Below are positions 1 through 8,402 of a stretch of 64,000 nucleotides of DNA, one piece after another. Source of the stretch: Bradyrhizobium sp. Ghvi. Its GTDB lineage: Bacteria > Pseudomonadota > Alphaproteobacteria > Rhizobiales > Xanthobacteraceae. Positions within the stretch are counted from its first letter, which is position 1; every line of letters starts with the position of its first letter. The DNA is taken from assembly GCF_900115265.1 (NCBI RefSeq), contig NZ_FOVU01000002.1, positions 682,001-746,000 of the forward strand, written 5' to 3'. Position numbers and translations under genes: made by a program. Below the pieces are notes generated by a model. It saw only the letters and a program-made list of their open reading frames with translations. It searched no databases and was not told the DNA's origin.

Positions 1-52
1 CCGAGGTGCCCCTGACCTCCTTGCCACCGATGAAATGTCCGATTGAACGCAT
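1..52 (-). CDS. mmsA: Methylmalonate-semialdehyde dehydrogenase, N-terminal fragment
   Basis: Only the first 17 codons lie in the window, read leftwards from an ATG at 52. The translation begins MRSIGHFIGGKEVRGTS. This matches the characteristic start of CoA-acylating methylmalonate-semialdehyde dehydrogenase, which converts the semialdehyde to propionyl-CoA in valine and inositol breakdown. An AAGGAG ribosome-binding site sits seven bases upstream on the same strand. The gene faces away from the LysR gene that follows, so that regulator is the natural candidate for its control. The fragment is short, so the identification rests on the N-terminal sequence alone. Confidence 0.72.
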   Translation of the reverse strand, partial: MRSIGHFIGGKEVRGTS

Positions 53-154
53 GGGATGGTCTCCTTCAGGCCGAGCTTGAACGCTTTGACAAATCCTATT
101 GACCTGCATTTTATAGGATTCAAGTCTGAGATAATGCACCATAGATGTGCGAAA

Positions 155-1063
155 ATGCTGGATCAAGGTCACATCGATTGGGACGATTTTCGCTTCGTGC
201 TGGCCATCGTGCGGGGCGGCTCGGTGTCGGCTGCGGCAAAACAGCTTGGCGTCGACCATGCCACCGTGATCCGCCGCGTCGACCGGCTGGAGAAGCATCT
301 CTCGGCCAAGCTGTTTGACCGGCGCAAGACCGGCTATCTCCTCACGGAGGCCGGCCAGCGCGTCGCGGACAGTGCCGAGGCGATGGAATCCACCATTGTC
401 GCCAACCAGGAGCAGGTCGGCGGTTCGGTGGCGCGGCTGACCGGGACGGTGCGGATCGGCGCGCCAGACGGGTTCGGCACCGCGTTCCTGGCGCCGCGTC
501 TCGCCCCCTTCGCCGACCGGTATCCCGATCTCGACCTGCAACTTGTAGCGACCGCTCGGCTGTTCAGCCTCTCCAAGCGCGAGGCCGACATTGCCATCAG
601 CCTGACGATGCCGAAGGAAGGCAGGATCGTCGGCCGCAAACTGCTCGACTATCGCCTCGGGCTCTATGCCGCGCCGGCCTATCTCGATCGCTTTCCTGAG
701 ATCACCTCGCGGCAGGAACTGCTCCAGCACCGTTTCGTCGGCTACATCGAGGAGCTGCTGTTCACGCCGGAACTCGACTATCTGCCGCAGGTCTCGCCGC
801 GCATCTCTGCCCGCTTCCGCAGCGCCAATCTGATCGCGCAGCTCAACGCCACGCTGTCAGGCTTCGGCATCGCGGTGCTGCCGCACTTCATGGCGAGCGA
901 CTATCCGCAGCTCATGGCGGTGCTGCCCGAGGAGATCTCGATCACCAGGACGTTCTGGATGCTGATGCATGCCGACAGCAAGGACCTCGCCCGGATCCGG
1001 GCGGTCGCGGATTACATCGGCGAGATCGTGGAGCGCGAGCGGGCGTTGTTTGCGGGAGGATAA
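155..1063 (+). CDS. LysR-family transcriptional regulator
   Basis: This is a 302-residue regulator if translation starts at the ATG at 155, just ahead of the helix-turn-helix region (IDWDDFRFVLAIVRGGSVS). The open frame runs back to 56, but the extra 33 residues do not look like the family. Residues 10-70 hold the winged helix, with the segment GVDHATVIRRVDRLEKHL as recognition and linker helix. The rest is the effector-binding domain. It is divergent from the methylmalonate-semialdehyde dehydrogenase start at 52 and probably regulates it. The effector cannot be read from the sequence. Confidence 0.85.
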   Translation: MLDQGHIDWDDFRFVLAIVRGGSVSAAAKQLGVDHATVIRRVDRLEKHLSAKLFDRRKTGYLLTEAGQRVADSAEAMESTIVANQEQVGGSVARLTGTVRIGAPDGFGTAFLAPRLAPFADRYPDLDLQLVATARLFSLSKREADIAISLTMPKEGRIVGRKLLDYRLGLYAAPAYLDRFPEITSRQELLQHRFVGYIEELLFTPELDYLPQVSPRISARFRSANLIAQLNATLSGFGIAVLPHFMASDYPQLMAVLPEEISITRTFWMLMHADSKDLARIRAVADYIGEIVERERALFAGG

Positions 1064-1110
1064 CATCGGTGCCGCAGGGTGGACAAAGCGATAGCGTGCC
1101 CACGATCTCG

Positions 1111-1728
1111 TTACTGCCTCGCCTTCTTCGCCGTCGCAACCTTCGGCTCTCGCTTCGCTCCCTCCAGCGCACTGTCCCTGCCCGCCTTCAGCACTTCGTC
1201 CGACAGCTCGCTGGAGGCGGCGATGCGCGCCAGCAGCATGGTGCCGGCCATGGTCGCCAGCGTCGCGATCGCCTGTTTGCGCGCGGCCTTGCGCGGCAAA
1301 TTGGGGATGAAATCGGTCAGCATCTCGATCATCTCGTCGAGCTTGCCGGCAAAGGCTTTTCGCGTCTTCGGACTCTCGCGGGCGATCTCGGCCCCGAGCG
1401 CGGGGATCGAGCAGCCATGGCCGGGATTGTCCCGATGCAGCGCCGAGAGATAGGTCTCGACGATCTGAACGAGCTGCTTCTCGGGGGCGACCTGATCGGA
1501 TTGCTTGCGCCAGTGCTCCATCGAGCGGTCCATGGCGTAGGCAAAGGCCTCGATCACCAGCGCCTCGCGCGAATCGAAATGGGCGTAGAAGCCGCCATGG
1601 GTCAGCCCCGCCTCCTTCATGAGGTCGGCAACGCCAATGCCGTGGGCCCCCTTTTCGCGCAGCCGCACGGACGCCTTTTTCACGATACGGTCGTGGGTTT
1701 CCTGCTTGTGTTCCGGGGAATAGCGCAT
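1111..1728 (-). CDS. TetR-family transcriptional regulator
   Basis: This 205-residue protein has a TetR helix-turn-helix in its first 50 residues (IGVADLMKEAGLTHGGFYAHF). The ligand domain resembles the TetR_C group with the GCSIPALGAEIARESP segment. The basic tail (KREPKVATAKKARQ) is probably disordered. It lies 59 bases downstream of the thioesterase gene on the same strand, so the two look like one transcript. The palindrome in front of that transcript and of the thiolase gene at 3372 would then be its likely operator, giving autoregulation. The ligand is presumably an acyl-CoA or related acid, by inference from the neighbours only. Confidence 0.85.
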   Translation of the reverse strand: MRYSPEHKQETHDRIVKKASVRLREKGAHGIGVADLMKEAGLTHGGFYAHFDSREALVIEAFAYAMDRSMEHWRKQSDQVAPEKQLVQIVETYLSALHRDNPGHGCSIPALGAEIARESPKTRKAFAGKLDEMIEMLTDFIPNLPRKAARKQAIATLATMAGTMLLARIAASSELSDEVLKAGRDSALEGAKREPKVATAKKARQ

Positions 1729-1787
1729 GCGGTTCTCATTGGATGTCGAAGATCATGTCATAACACGGATATCGGCCGAACGGCGCA

Positions 1788-2327
1788 TTAATTCCCGGTA
1801 AAATTGTTACCGACCATGGAAAAGGTTGCAGTTGCGTGGACCGCGAGTGCGCCCTTACCGTCGCGCACAAATCCTTCGGTGTAGCTGGTCTGGCGTCCGA
1901 GCTTAATGACCTTGCCCTCGGCCGAGATCAGCCCGGACCGGACCGACAGCGGACGCAGGAAGGTCATCTTCAGATCGAGCGTTACCGACGACTGCCCGGC
2001 CCCAAGCCGGGTCGAAATGGCGCAGCCCATGGCGGTGTCGAGGAGCGCGGCGGCGGTCGCCCCGTGCAGGAGGCCGATGGTGTTTTCAAGGTCCTCGCGC
2101 GGCTCCAGTTCCATCACGATCCGGCCCGGCTCGACAACCGCCATGACGAAGCCGATCAGCTTGGCAAAGGGCGGCGGCGGCAGCCGGCCATCGCGGATGC
2201 CGAGCATGGCGTCCATGCCTGACAATCCCATGGCCCTTCTCGCAACCGGCATGGGTGCCTGCCAGTCCACCACGCGCTCGCGCCTCTGCGCCGGTGAAAA
2301 CAGGTCGGGTTGATCGGCTTCAGTCAT
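1788..2327 (-). CDS. PaaI-type hotdog-fold thioesterase
   Basis: This 179-residue protein contains a hotdog thioesterase domain from about residue 55. It has the helix signature GLLHGATAAALLDTAMGCAIS and the strand TLDLKMTFLRPL, typical of the PaaI/YbgC-like group that hydrolyses acyl- or aryl-CoA. The N-terminal 45 residues (MTEADQPDLFSPAQRRERV onwards) are outside the domain. It is read divergently from the enoyl-CoA hydratase-like gene and is followed by the TetR gene. A role in clearing a CoA thioester made by the neighbouring pathway is likely; the exact substrate is unknown. Confidence 0.82.
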   Translation of the reverse strand: MTEADQPDLFSPAQRRERVVDWQAPMPVARRAMGLSGMDAMLGIRDGRLPPPPFAKLIGFVMAVVEPGRIVMELEPREDLENTIGLLHGATAAALLDTAMGCAISTRLGAGQSSVTLDLKMTFLRPLSVRSGLISAEGKVIKLGRQTSYTEGFVRDGKGALAVHATATFSMVGNNFTGN

Positions 2328-2338
2328 TGGTCACCTTT

Positions 2339-2367
2339 TTATGATGATTGTCATACTATGATGCGAA
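2339..2367 (-). promoter_or_regulatory. Promoter of thioesterase/TetR with internal palindromic operator
   Basis: On the minus strand TTCGCA (2362-2367) and TCATAA (2339-2344) are separated by 17 bases. The spacer contains the perfect palindrome TCATAGTATGA (2351-2361). The 16-base context GTCATACTATGATGCG at 2350-2365 recurs with 14 of 16 matches in the thiolase promoter at 3325-3340, inverted. An operator between -35 and -10 is the usual layout for repression. The TetR encoded downstream is the best candidate ligand. Confidence 0.5.
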
Positions 2368-2475
2368 CTTCGCGCTGGCAACGCCATCCCGCCCGCTTGA
2401 CAAGCGAGGCATTTCGGCCCGGAGTAATCCCGACCGCCGCGCCGGCGCCCGTCCACGAAACTTTCGAGATATCCG

Positions 2476-3246
2476 ATGGAAATGCTCAACAACCACTGCG
2501 GCGTGACGCGCGATGCGCGCGGCGTCGTCAATGTCGCGATCTGCAATGCCGGCTCCCTGAACATTCTGGGCTCGCCCGTGATCGATGGGGTGCGCGAAGG
2601 GCTGCAAAAGCTCGCCACCGAGCGCAGCATCCGCGTGGTGGTGCTGCGCGGACAAAGCGAGAAGAGCATGATCGGCGGCGCCGACATCAAAGAGATGGCA
2701 AAGCTCGACCGGAAATCGGCCGAAGCGTTCATCAGGCGCCTGCGCGATCTCTGCGAAGCCGTGCGCCAATTCCCCGCCCCCATGATCGCACGGCTGCCCG
2801 GCTGGTGCCTCGGCGGCGGGCTCGAGGTCGCAGCCGCGTGCGACTTCCGCATCGCCGCGCATGATGCGCATTTCGGCATGCCCGAGGTGCGCGTCGGCAT
2901 TCCCTCGGTGATCCACGCAGCGCTGCTGCCGCGGCTGATCGGCTGGGCCCGGGCGCGCTGGCTGGTGATGACAGCGGAGAACATCGACGCGCCGACGGCG
3001 CTGGCCTGGGGCCTGGTCGACAAGGTCGCACCGGCCGGCGGCCTGGATGCCGAGATCGAGCACCTCGTGAAGGCGCTGCTCGAATGCGGCCCCGAAGCGT
3101 TGCGTTCGCAGAAGGCGCTCCTACGGCAGTGGGAGGAGCTCTCGCTGACCGAATCGGTCAACCTCAGCGTCAAGGTGTTCGGCGAGTCGTTCCTGACGGA
3201 CGAGCCGACGCGGCTGATGCAGGCGTTTGTGAACAGGAAGCGCTAG
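2476..3246 (+). CDS. Enoyl-CoA hydratase/isomerase-family (crotonase) protein
   Basis: This is a 256-residue crotonase-fold protein. The oxyanion-hole segments are visible: SMIGGADIKEMA near residue 73 and PGWCLGGGLEVAAACDFRIA near residue 110. The first catalytic Glu position is kept in FGMPEVRVGIPS. The position of the second catalytic Glu of hydratases appears, by eye, to be occupied by another residue (Trp in ARARWLVMTAE), so it may be an isomerase, hydrolase or decarboxylase of the fold rather than a hydratase. It sits upstream of a thiolase on the same strand and opposite a thioesterase, consistent with acyl-CoA breakdown. Confidence 0.82.
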   Translation: MEMLNNHCGVTRDARGVVNVAICNAGSLNILGSPVIDGVREGLQKLATERSIRVVVLRGQSEKSMIGGADIKEMAKLDRKSAEAFIRRLRDLCEAVRQFPAPMIARLPGWCLGGGLEVAAACDFRIAAHDAHFGMPEVRVGIPSVIHAALLPRLIGWARARWLVMTAENIDAPTALAWGLVDKVAPAGGLDAEIEHLVKALLECGPEALRSQKALLRQWEELSLTESVNLSVKVFGESFLTDEPTRLMQAFVNRKR

Positions 3247-3308
3247 GTCGCTTCCCTTCCGGCGGCCAATGCCTACCCTAACCACGACATTTTCTCATAC
3301 CGGACGCG

Positions 3309-3325
3309 GTTGCATTTTTTGCAAC
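3309..3325. terminator. Short hairpin after crotonase gene
   Basis: GTTGCA and TGCAAC (written here with their outer bases) flank a run of T, giving a small perfect stem-loop about 65 bases after the crotonase stop. Its right arm overlaps the -35 hexamer of the next promoter. It may be a weak terminator or part of the control region; the signal is small. Confidence 0.3.
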
Positions 3326-3346
3326 GCATCATATGATGACTATAAT
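3319..3346 (+). promoter_or_regulatory. Thiolase promoter with operator in the spacer
   Basis: TTGCAA (3319-3324) and TATAAT (3341-3346) are 16 bases apart and lie 26 bases before the thiolase ATG. The spacer is filled by the perfect palindrome CATCATATGATG (3327-3338). The same sequence context occurs in the thioesterase promoter at 2350-2365, so both are likely controlled by one repressor. Confidence 0.6.
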
Positions 3347-3371
3347 CTAAAACATCGCAGGGAGCCTTGTC

Positions 3372-4568
3372 ATGGCTGAAGCCGCCGATCCCGTCGTCAT
3401 CGTCTCCGCCGCCCGCACCCCGCTCGGCCGCTTTATGGGTGAGCTCTCGCCGCTTGCCGCGCACAAGCTCGGATCGCATGTGATCGATGCGGCGCTGGGC
3501 CGCGCAAAACTTGCGCCAGAGAAGGTCGATGAGGTCTTCATGGGCTGCGTGCTGCCGGCAGGACAAGGCCAGGCGCCGGCGCGTCAGGCGGCGCGTTCCG
3601 CGGGACTCCCGGACGCGACCGGCGCCACCACCATCAACAAAGTCTGCGGCTCCGGCATGAAGGCGACCATGCTGGCGCACGACATCATTCGCGCCGGCTC
3701 CGCCGAGATCGTCGTCTCGGGCGGCATGGAGAGCATGAGCAACGCGCCCTACCTGCTCGCGAAGGCGCGCGGCGGTTATCGCGCCGGCCATGACCGCATC
3801 ATCGACCACATGATGATGGACGGGCTTGAAGACGCCTACGAAACCGGGCGTTCCATGGGTGATTTCGGCGAAGCCACGGCTGAAGCCTATCAATTCACCC
3901 GCAAGGACCAGGACGCCTACGCGATGGAGACGCTGAGCCGTGCGCGCAAGGCGGTCGAGGGCGGGGCGTTCAAGGCCGAGATCGCACCGATCACGCTGAC
4001 CGAGAAGGCAGGCCCGCGCGTGATCGCCAATGACGAGCATCCGCTGAAGGTCGATCCCGCAAAGATTCCCGGCCTGAAGCCGGCGTTCCGCGCCAACGGC
4101 ACCATTACGCCGGCCGCCTCTTCCGCCAATGCCGACGGCGCCGCCGCGCTGGTGCTGACGAAGCGTTCGCTCGCGAGCCATAACGGCCTGCCTGTTATCG
4201 CCGAGATCAAGGGTCACGCCACTCACAGTCAGGAACCGCAATGGTTCACCACGGCGCCGATCCCCGCGATCCGCAAGCTGCTCGACAAGGTCGGCTGGGC
4301 TGCCTCCGACGTCGACCTGTTCGAGATCAACGAAGCTTTTGCCGTAGTGGCGATGGCGGCACAGCGCGATCTCGGCATCCCCCGCGAAAAACTCAACATC
4401 AATGGCGGCGCCTGCGCGCTCGGCCATCCCATCGGCGCCACCGGCGCCCGGCTGATCGTGACGCTGCTGCATGCCCTCGAGGCCAACAACCTCAAGCGGG
4501 GTGTCGCGTCGCTCTGCATCGGCGGCGGCGAAGCCACCGCGATTGCGGTCGAGCGTCTCGCACACTGA
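3372..4568 (+). CDS. Acetyl-CoA C-acyltransferase (thiolase)
   Basis: This 398-residue protein is a canonical biosynthetic/degradative thiolase. The nucleophile Cys is about residue 92 in NKVCGSGMKA. The catalytic His is about 352 in ALGHPIGATGA, and the second Cys about 382 in SLCIGGGEA. It condenses or cleaves acyl-CoA such as acetoacetyl-CoA; the chain-length preference is not readable. An AGGGAG ribosome-binding site precedes the ATG. It has its own strong-looking promoter with an embedded palindrome and is followed by a hairpin and an MFS carrier. Confidence 0.93.
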   Translation: MAEAADPVVIVSAARTPLGRFMGELSPLAAHKLGSHVIDAALGRAKLAPEKVDEVFMGCVLPAGQGQAPARQAARSAGLPDATGATTINKVCGSGMKATMLAHDIIRAGSAEIVVSGGMESMSNAPYLLAKARGGYRAGHDRIIDHMMMDGLEDAYETGRSMGDFGEATAEAYQFTRKDQDAYAMETLSRARKAVEGGAFKAEIAPITLTEKAGPRVIANDEHPLKVDPAKIPGLKPAFRANGTITPAASSANADGAAALVLTKRSLASHNGLPVIAEIKGHATHSQEPQWFTTAPIPAIRKLLDKVGWAASDVDLFEINEAFAVVAMAAQRDLGIPREKLNINGGACALGHPIGATGARLIVTLLHALEANNLKRGVASLCIGGGEATAIAVERLAH

Positions 4569-4587
4569 CAGCGCAAAGTCCTAAAAT

Positions 4588-4617
4588 GAGGGAAGTCTGT
4601 CATTTCAGACTTACCTC
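4588..4617. terminator. Perfect-arm hairpin between thiolase and MFS genes
   Basis: GAGGGAAGTCTG and CAGACTTACCTC form a 12-pair stem with one mismatch around a 6-base loop (TCATTT), starting 20 bases after the thiolase stop. No long U-tract follows, so it may attenuate rather than end transcription, or act as a dyad operator for the transporter gene at 4679. Confidence 0.4.
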
Positions 4618-4678
4618 TTCCATGTCAGACTGCAACCATGACACGGGCCTCGGGAGCCCGCCAAACCTGTGAGGGGCA

Positions 4679-5974
4679 ATGATCTCGAACTGGCTCTCGG
4701 CTGTGCTCGGCCGCCGCAATATCCACTATGGCTGGGTGATGGTTGGGGTGACCTTCTTCGCCGCCTTGATCAGCGCCGGCACGGTCGGCGCCCCCGGCGT
4801 GTTCATTGTTCCGCTTCAGAAGGAGTTCGGCTGGAGCACGGCCGAGATCTCCTCCGCGCTCTCGATCCGCTTCATCCTGTTCGGGCTGATGGCGCCGTTC
4901 GCAGCCGCCCTGCTCAACCGCTATGGCCTGCGCAACGTCACACTGACCGCGCAGCTCATCGTCGTCTCGGCGCTCGTGCTCTCGCTCGGTATGACGCAGG
5001 TCTGGCAGCTCGTGGCGCTCTGGGGCGTGGTGATCGGTATCGGCACCGGCATGACCGCACTGGTACTGGGCGCCACCATTGCGACGCGCTGGTTCGCGGC
5101 GCGTCGCGGCCTCGTGATCGGCATCATGACCGCGAGCGTCGCCACCGGCCAGCTCGTATTCCTGCCGCTGCTCGCAAGCCTGACCGAACGCTTCGGCTGG
5201 CGCCTCGCGCTCGGGTTCGTCTGCATCATGCTTGGCGTTTCCGCGACGGCGGTTTTGCTCATCATGCGCGACCGTCCGAGCGATGTCGGTTTGCGCCCCT
5301 TCGGCGACGAAGGCACCGAGCCCCTGCCTGCGCCGCCCGCAAGCCACGGCTCGATTACGGCCGTCGCGCTCGGCACGCTGCGCGACGCCTCGAAGTCGAG
5401 TGCGTTCTGGATCCTGTTTGCGACCTTCTTCGTCTGCGGCGCCTCGACCAACGGCCTCGTGCAGGTGCACCTGATTCCGATGTGTCTCGACTTCGGCATC
5501 CCGCAGGTGCAGGCGGCGAGCCTCTTGGCGGCGATGGGCATCTTCGATTTCTTCGGCACCATCATGTCCGGCTGGCTGTCGGATCGTTATGACAACCGCT
5601 TCCTGCTGTTCTGGTACTACGGCCTGCGCGGACTCTCTCTGATCTTCCTGCCCTTCAGCGATTTCTCGTTCTATGGCCTGTCGATCTTCGCAATGTTCTA
5701 CGGGCTCGACTGGATCGCCACGGTCCCACCGACGGTGCGCCTCACAGCGCAAAAGTTCGGGCCCGAGCGCGCCAATCTGGTGTTCGGCTGGATCTTTGCC
5801 GGCCACCAGCTCGGTGCCGGCACCGCCGCGTTCGGGGCAGGCCTGTCGCGGACGCTGCTGCAAAGCTACCTGCCCGCCTTCTTCGTCGCCGGCGCGCTCT
5901 GCGTGTTCGCCTCGCTGATCGTCCTGGCGCTGTCGCGACAGCCAAAGCCGCAGGCCAAGCCCGCGATGGCCTAG
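4679..5974 (+). CDS. MFS transporter (organic-anion type)
   Basis: This 431-residue protein has about twelve hydrophobic segments, a central hydrophilic loop (about residues 205-235) and the pattern of the monocarboxylate/oxalate-formate type of major facilitator carriers. GAGGGG at a suitable distance supports the ATG at 4679. It is read in the same direction as the thiolase, 110 bases downstream. It probably moves a carboxylate used by the neighbouring acyl-CoA pathway across the inner membrane, which is inference. The substrate is unknown. Confidence 0.85.
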   Translation: MISNWLSAVLGRRNIHYGWVMVGVTFFAALISAGTVGAPGVFIVPLQKEFGWSTAEISSALSIRFILFGLMAPFAAALLNRYGLRNVTLTAQLIVVSALVLSLGMTQVWQLVALWGVVIGIGTGMTALVLGATIATRWFAARRGLVIGIMTASVATGQLVFLPLLASLTERFGWRLALGFVCIMLGVSATAVLLIMRDRPSDVGLRPFGDEGTEPLPAPPASHGSITAVALGTLRDASKSSAFWILFATFFVCGASTNGLVQVHLIPMCLDFGIPQVQAASLLAAMGIFDFFGTIMSGWLSDRYDNRFLLFWYYGLRGLSLIFLPFSDFSFYGLSIFAMFYGLDWIATVPPTVRLTAQKFGPERANLVFGWIFAGHQLGAGTAAFGAGLSRTLLQSYLPAFFVAGALCVFASLIVLALSRQPKPQAKPAMA

Positions 5975-6246
5975 AAGCCGTCGCTTCGTTCGCATTCAGG
6001 GCGCATTGTTCGGTGAAGGGCCCCGCGGCCTCATCAGCACTTTCGTTCGCAACGTTACGCTATCGCCGAAGGTTCCTAAGACTGAAGCCGTAGACGATGC
6101 CCGGCGCCAGCGCGGTTGGCGCCTTCGCCGGCATCGTCCCCGATCGCAATATTCGGGGACGGCAAGTGATGAGATCTGGAACGATCGTTGGCCGGCTCCA
6201 GTTCTCACAAAGCCCGGAGGATGAGAGCGTACGGATACCGAACGAG

Positions 6247-6762
6247 ATGACGAATCTACTGAAGCTTCCGACGTGGGCAGATGATGAACACGTATTCGCG
6301 GTGGTTGAAACTCCCCGGTCGAGCACGTGCAAGCTGGACCTTGATCCGAAATTCCACATCTTCACTCTCGCCAAGCCGCTGATGGCCGGGCTCAGCTACC
6401 CCTATGATTGGGGCTTCATCCCTTCGACCAAAGCCCAGGATGGAGATCCGCTCGACATCCTGATCATACACGATGCGCGCACGTATCCCGGCGTCGTCCT
6501 CAAATGCAAACCGGTCGGCATTCTGGAGGTGGAGCAGAAGAGCAACGGCAAGAAGGAGCGCAATGATCGCGTGTTCGCGGTACCCGATCGGTCGCCGCTC
6601 GAAACCGACCTCACGGACATTCGCCATCTGCCTCCCCGTGCGCGAGATGAACTCGAAGAGTTCTTCCGTGCCACCAACGCGCTCGAGAACAAGGAACTCA
6701 AATTCCTGGGCTGGCGGGGCCCCCGGCATGCCGTCAAGACCATCAAGCGCTTGTCCAGGTAA
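6247..6762 (+). CDS. ppa: Inorganic pyrophosphatase, family I
   Basis: The protein has the family I pyrophosphatase signature DGDPLDI near residue 64, together with FIPSTKAQDGDPLD and the basic SNGKKERNDRV segment. The ATG at 6247 gives 171 residues, the usual family length. Earlier in-frame starts at 6097 and 6169 would add an atypical tail. The enzyme hydrolyses pyrophosphate to two phosphates in the cytoplasm. Its sequence is divergent from the housekeeping type of the group, so it may be a second copy. It is followed by a porin gene on the same strand. Confidence 0.8.
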   Translation: MTNLLKLPTWADDEHVFAVVETPRSSTCKLDLDPKFHIFTLAKPLMAGLSYPYDWGFIPSTKAQDGDPLDILIIHDARTYPGVVLKCKPVGILEVEQKSNGKKERNDRVFAVPDRSPLETDLTDIRHLPPRARDELEEFFRATNALENKELKFLGWRGPRHAVKTIKRLSR

Positions 6763-6861
6763 GACGCCGGAACATCAACAAATGTTAGATGCGCGGCAGC
6801 CCGTTGGGTGCATTCTGCCTCCAGACGGGCATGGATTCTGCTAGCATGGCCGGGCCGCCGC

Positions 6862-8328
6862 ATGAGTGGTCGCCAGATCGTGTCCAATCCTCCCATTTTA
6901 TGGGTCTGCATCTTGTTGCGCTTCAAATTGAGCAAGTCAGCCAAATGCCTGATACGGGCTACGGCTCTTGCGAGCCTGCTTGCAGGCTCTCATGCCGTCG
7001 CACAGGACGACAAAAAGACCGACGACGACAAGCCCGCTGATCCAGACACCGGCGAAAGCACGGTTGAAGAAAAGACGCTTGGGCTCTTGCCGAACCCCTT
7101 CCAAAAATACGGCTTGAAGTTTGCCGCGACTTACATTGGCGAGACATTCGGGAATGTCTCGGGCGGCCTCAAGCAAGGCGCCATCTACGAAGGCCGGCTC
7201 AATCTCGCGGTCGATGTCGATCTCCAAAAGCTTGCCGGCATCGACAAGCTGACCTTTCACGCCAACATGTTCCAGATTCACGGCGAAGGCCTGTCGCGTA
7301 ACTATCTCGCCAATTTTTTCGTGGTCAGCGGCATCGAAGCGCTGCCCTCCACGCGTCTGTACGAGGCTTATTTCGAGAAGCAGTGGGGCAACAAGAAGGT
7401 CTCGCTCAAATTCGGGCAGCTCGCCGCCGACAGCGAGTTCTTCAATACGAAGTACACCGACGTCTTCACCAACGCCTCGATGGGCTGGCCGGCGATCACT
7501 TCGCTGGACCTGCCGAGCGGCGGGCCCTCGCCACCATTGGCGGCAATGGGCACCCGCCTGCTGGTCAACCTGACTGATCAGCTCTCCGTTCTTGGTGGCG
7601 TGTTTGATGGCAACCAGGCGGGGCCCGGGCCCGGCGATCCGCAACAACGCAACAGATACGGCGTCAATTTCCGCGTGAATGATCCCCCCCTTCTTCTTGG
7701 GCAAATCCAGTATGCCTGGAACAACAGGAAGGGCGACCCCAATCTGGCCGGTCAGATCAAGCTAGGTGGATGGCGGCACTTCGGATCGTTCTCCGATCTG
7801 CAACTTGCCAACAATGGCGTATCGCTCGCGGCCACAGCCAGCAGCGGCACGCCCCTCATGTTAGCAGGCGACATCGGAGCATGGGCCGTTTTCGAGCAGC
7901 AGCTTTACCGCGTGCCGAATAGCGATGACCGCGGAATCGGCGTGTTCGCCCGTGTGTCGGGCGCACCGGCCGATCGCAATTTGATCGACCTCTATGCGGA
8001 TGCGGGGTTCGAATTCATCGGACTGAGCGACAAGCGACCCGATGACAAGTTCGGCATCGCTGCGGGTTACGCCCACGTCTCGAGGCGAGCCCAGGCGCTC
8101 GACGCCGATTATCGGACGATGGTCGGATCATCCTGGCCGATGCGCAGTTTCGAAGGACTTGTGACGGCCGTCTACCAGGTTCAGGTCAGGGATGGCTGGA
8201 CCCTTCAGCCGAATTTCCAATACATCATTCACCCCGGAGGCGGAGCAACGGACCCTTTGGGGCCTCTACCGGGCAAGGCGCTCAAGAACGCAACGGTCTT
8301 TGGTCTACGTACCACGTTGAAATTTTAG
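6862..8328 (+). CDS. Carbohydrate-selective porin, OprB family
   Basis: This is a 488-residue outer-membrane protein from the ATG at 6862. The N-terminus has a basic start, a hydrophobic core (ATALASLLAGSHAVA) and a plausible cleavage site after SHAVAQ, followed by an acidic linker. The rest resembles OprB porins: amphipathic strands, LKFGQLAADSEFFNTKY, GVNFRVNDPPLLLGQIQYAWN, and a terminal aromatic (TTLKF) as expected for a beta-barrel. It should admit sugars or small polar solutes. The nearest neighbour is the pyrophosphatase gene 99 bases upstream. Confidence 0.83.
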   Translation: MSGRQIVSNPPILWVCILLRFKLSKSAKCLIRATALASLLAGSHAVAQDDKKTDDDKPADPDTGESTVEEKTLGLLPNPFQKYGLKFAATYIGETFGNVSGGLKQGAIYEGRLNLAVDVDLQKLAGIDKLTFHANMFQIHGEGLSRNYLANFFVVSGIEALPSTRLYEAYFEKQWGNKKVSLKFGQLAADSEFFNTKYTDVFTNASMGWPAITSLDLPSGGPSPPLAAMGTRLLVNLTDQLSVLGGVFDGNQAGPGPGDPQQRNRYGVNFRVNDPPLLLGQIQYAWNNRKGDPNLAGQIKLGGWRHFGSFSDLQLANNGVSLAATASSGTPLMLAGDIGAWAVFEQQLYRVPNSDDRGIGVFARVSGAPADRNLIDLYADAGFEFIGLSDKRPDDKFGIAAGYAHVSRRAQALDADYRTMVGSSWPMRSFEGLVTAVYQVQVRDGWTLQPNFQYIIHPGGGATDPLGPLPGKALKNATVFGLRTTLKF

Positions 8329-8402
8329 GACATGTCGCGGCACGTTCGTCTCGTGCAATGTTTACGTGCGACGCTCCCCAAGGGAGCACGAAACATCGCC
8401 GC

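Noticed and set aside
4625..5995. Open frame of 456 codons on the minus strand across the MFS carrier
   Set aside because: Shadow of the carrier gene; rich in Arg, Glu and Gln with no hydrophobic core or motif.
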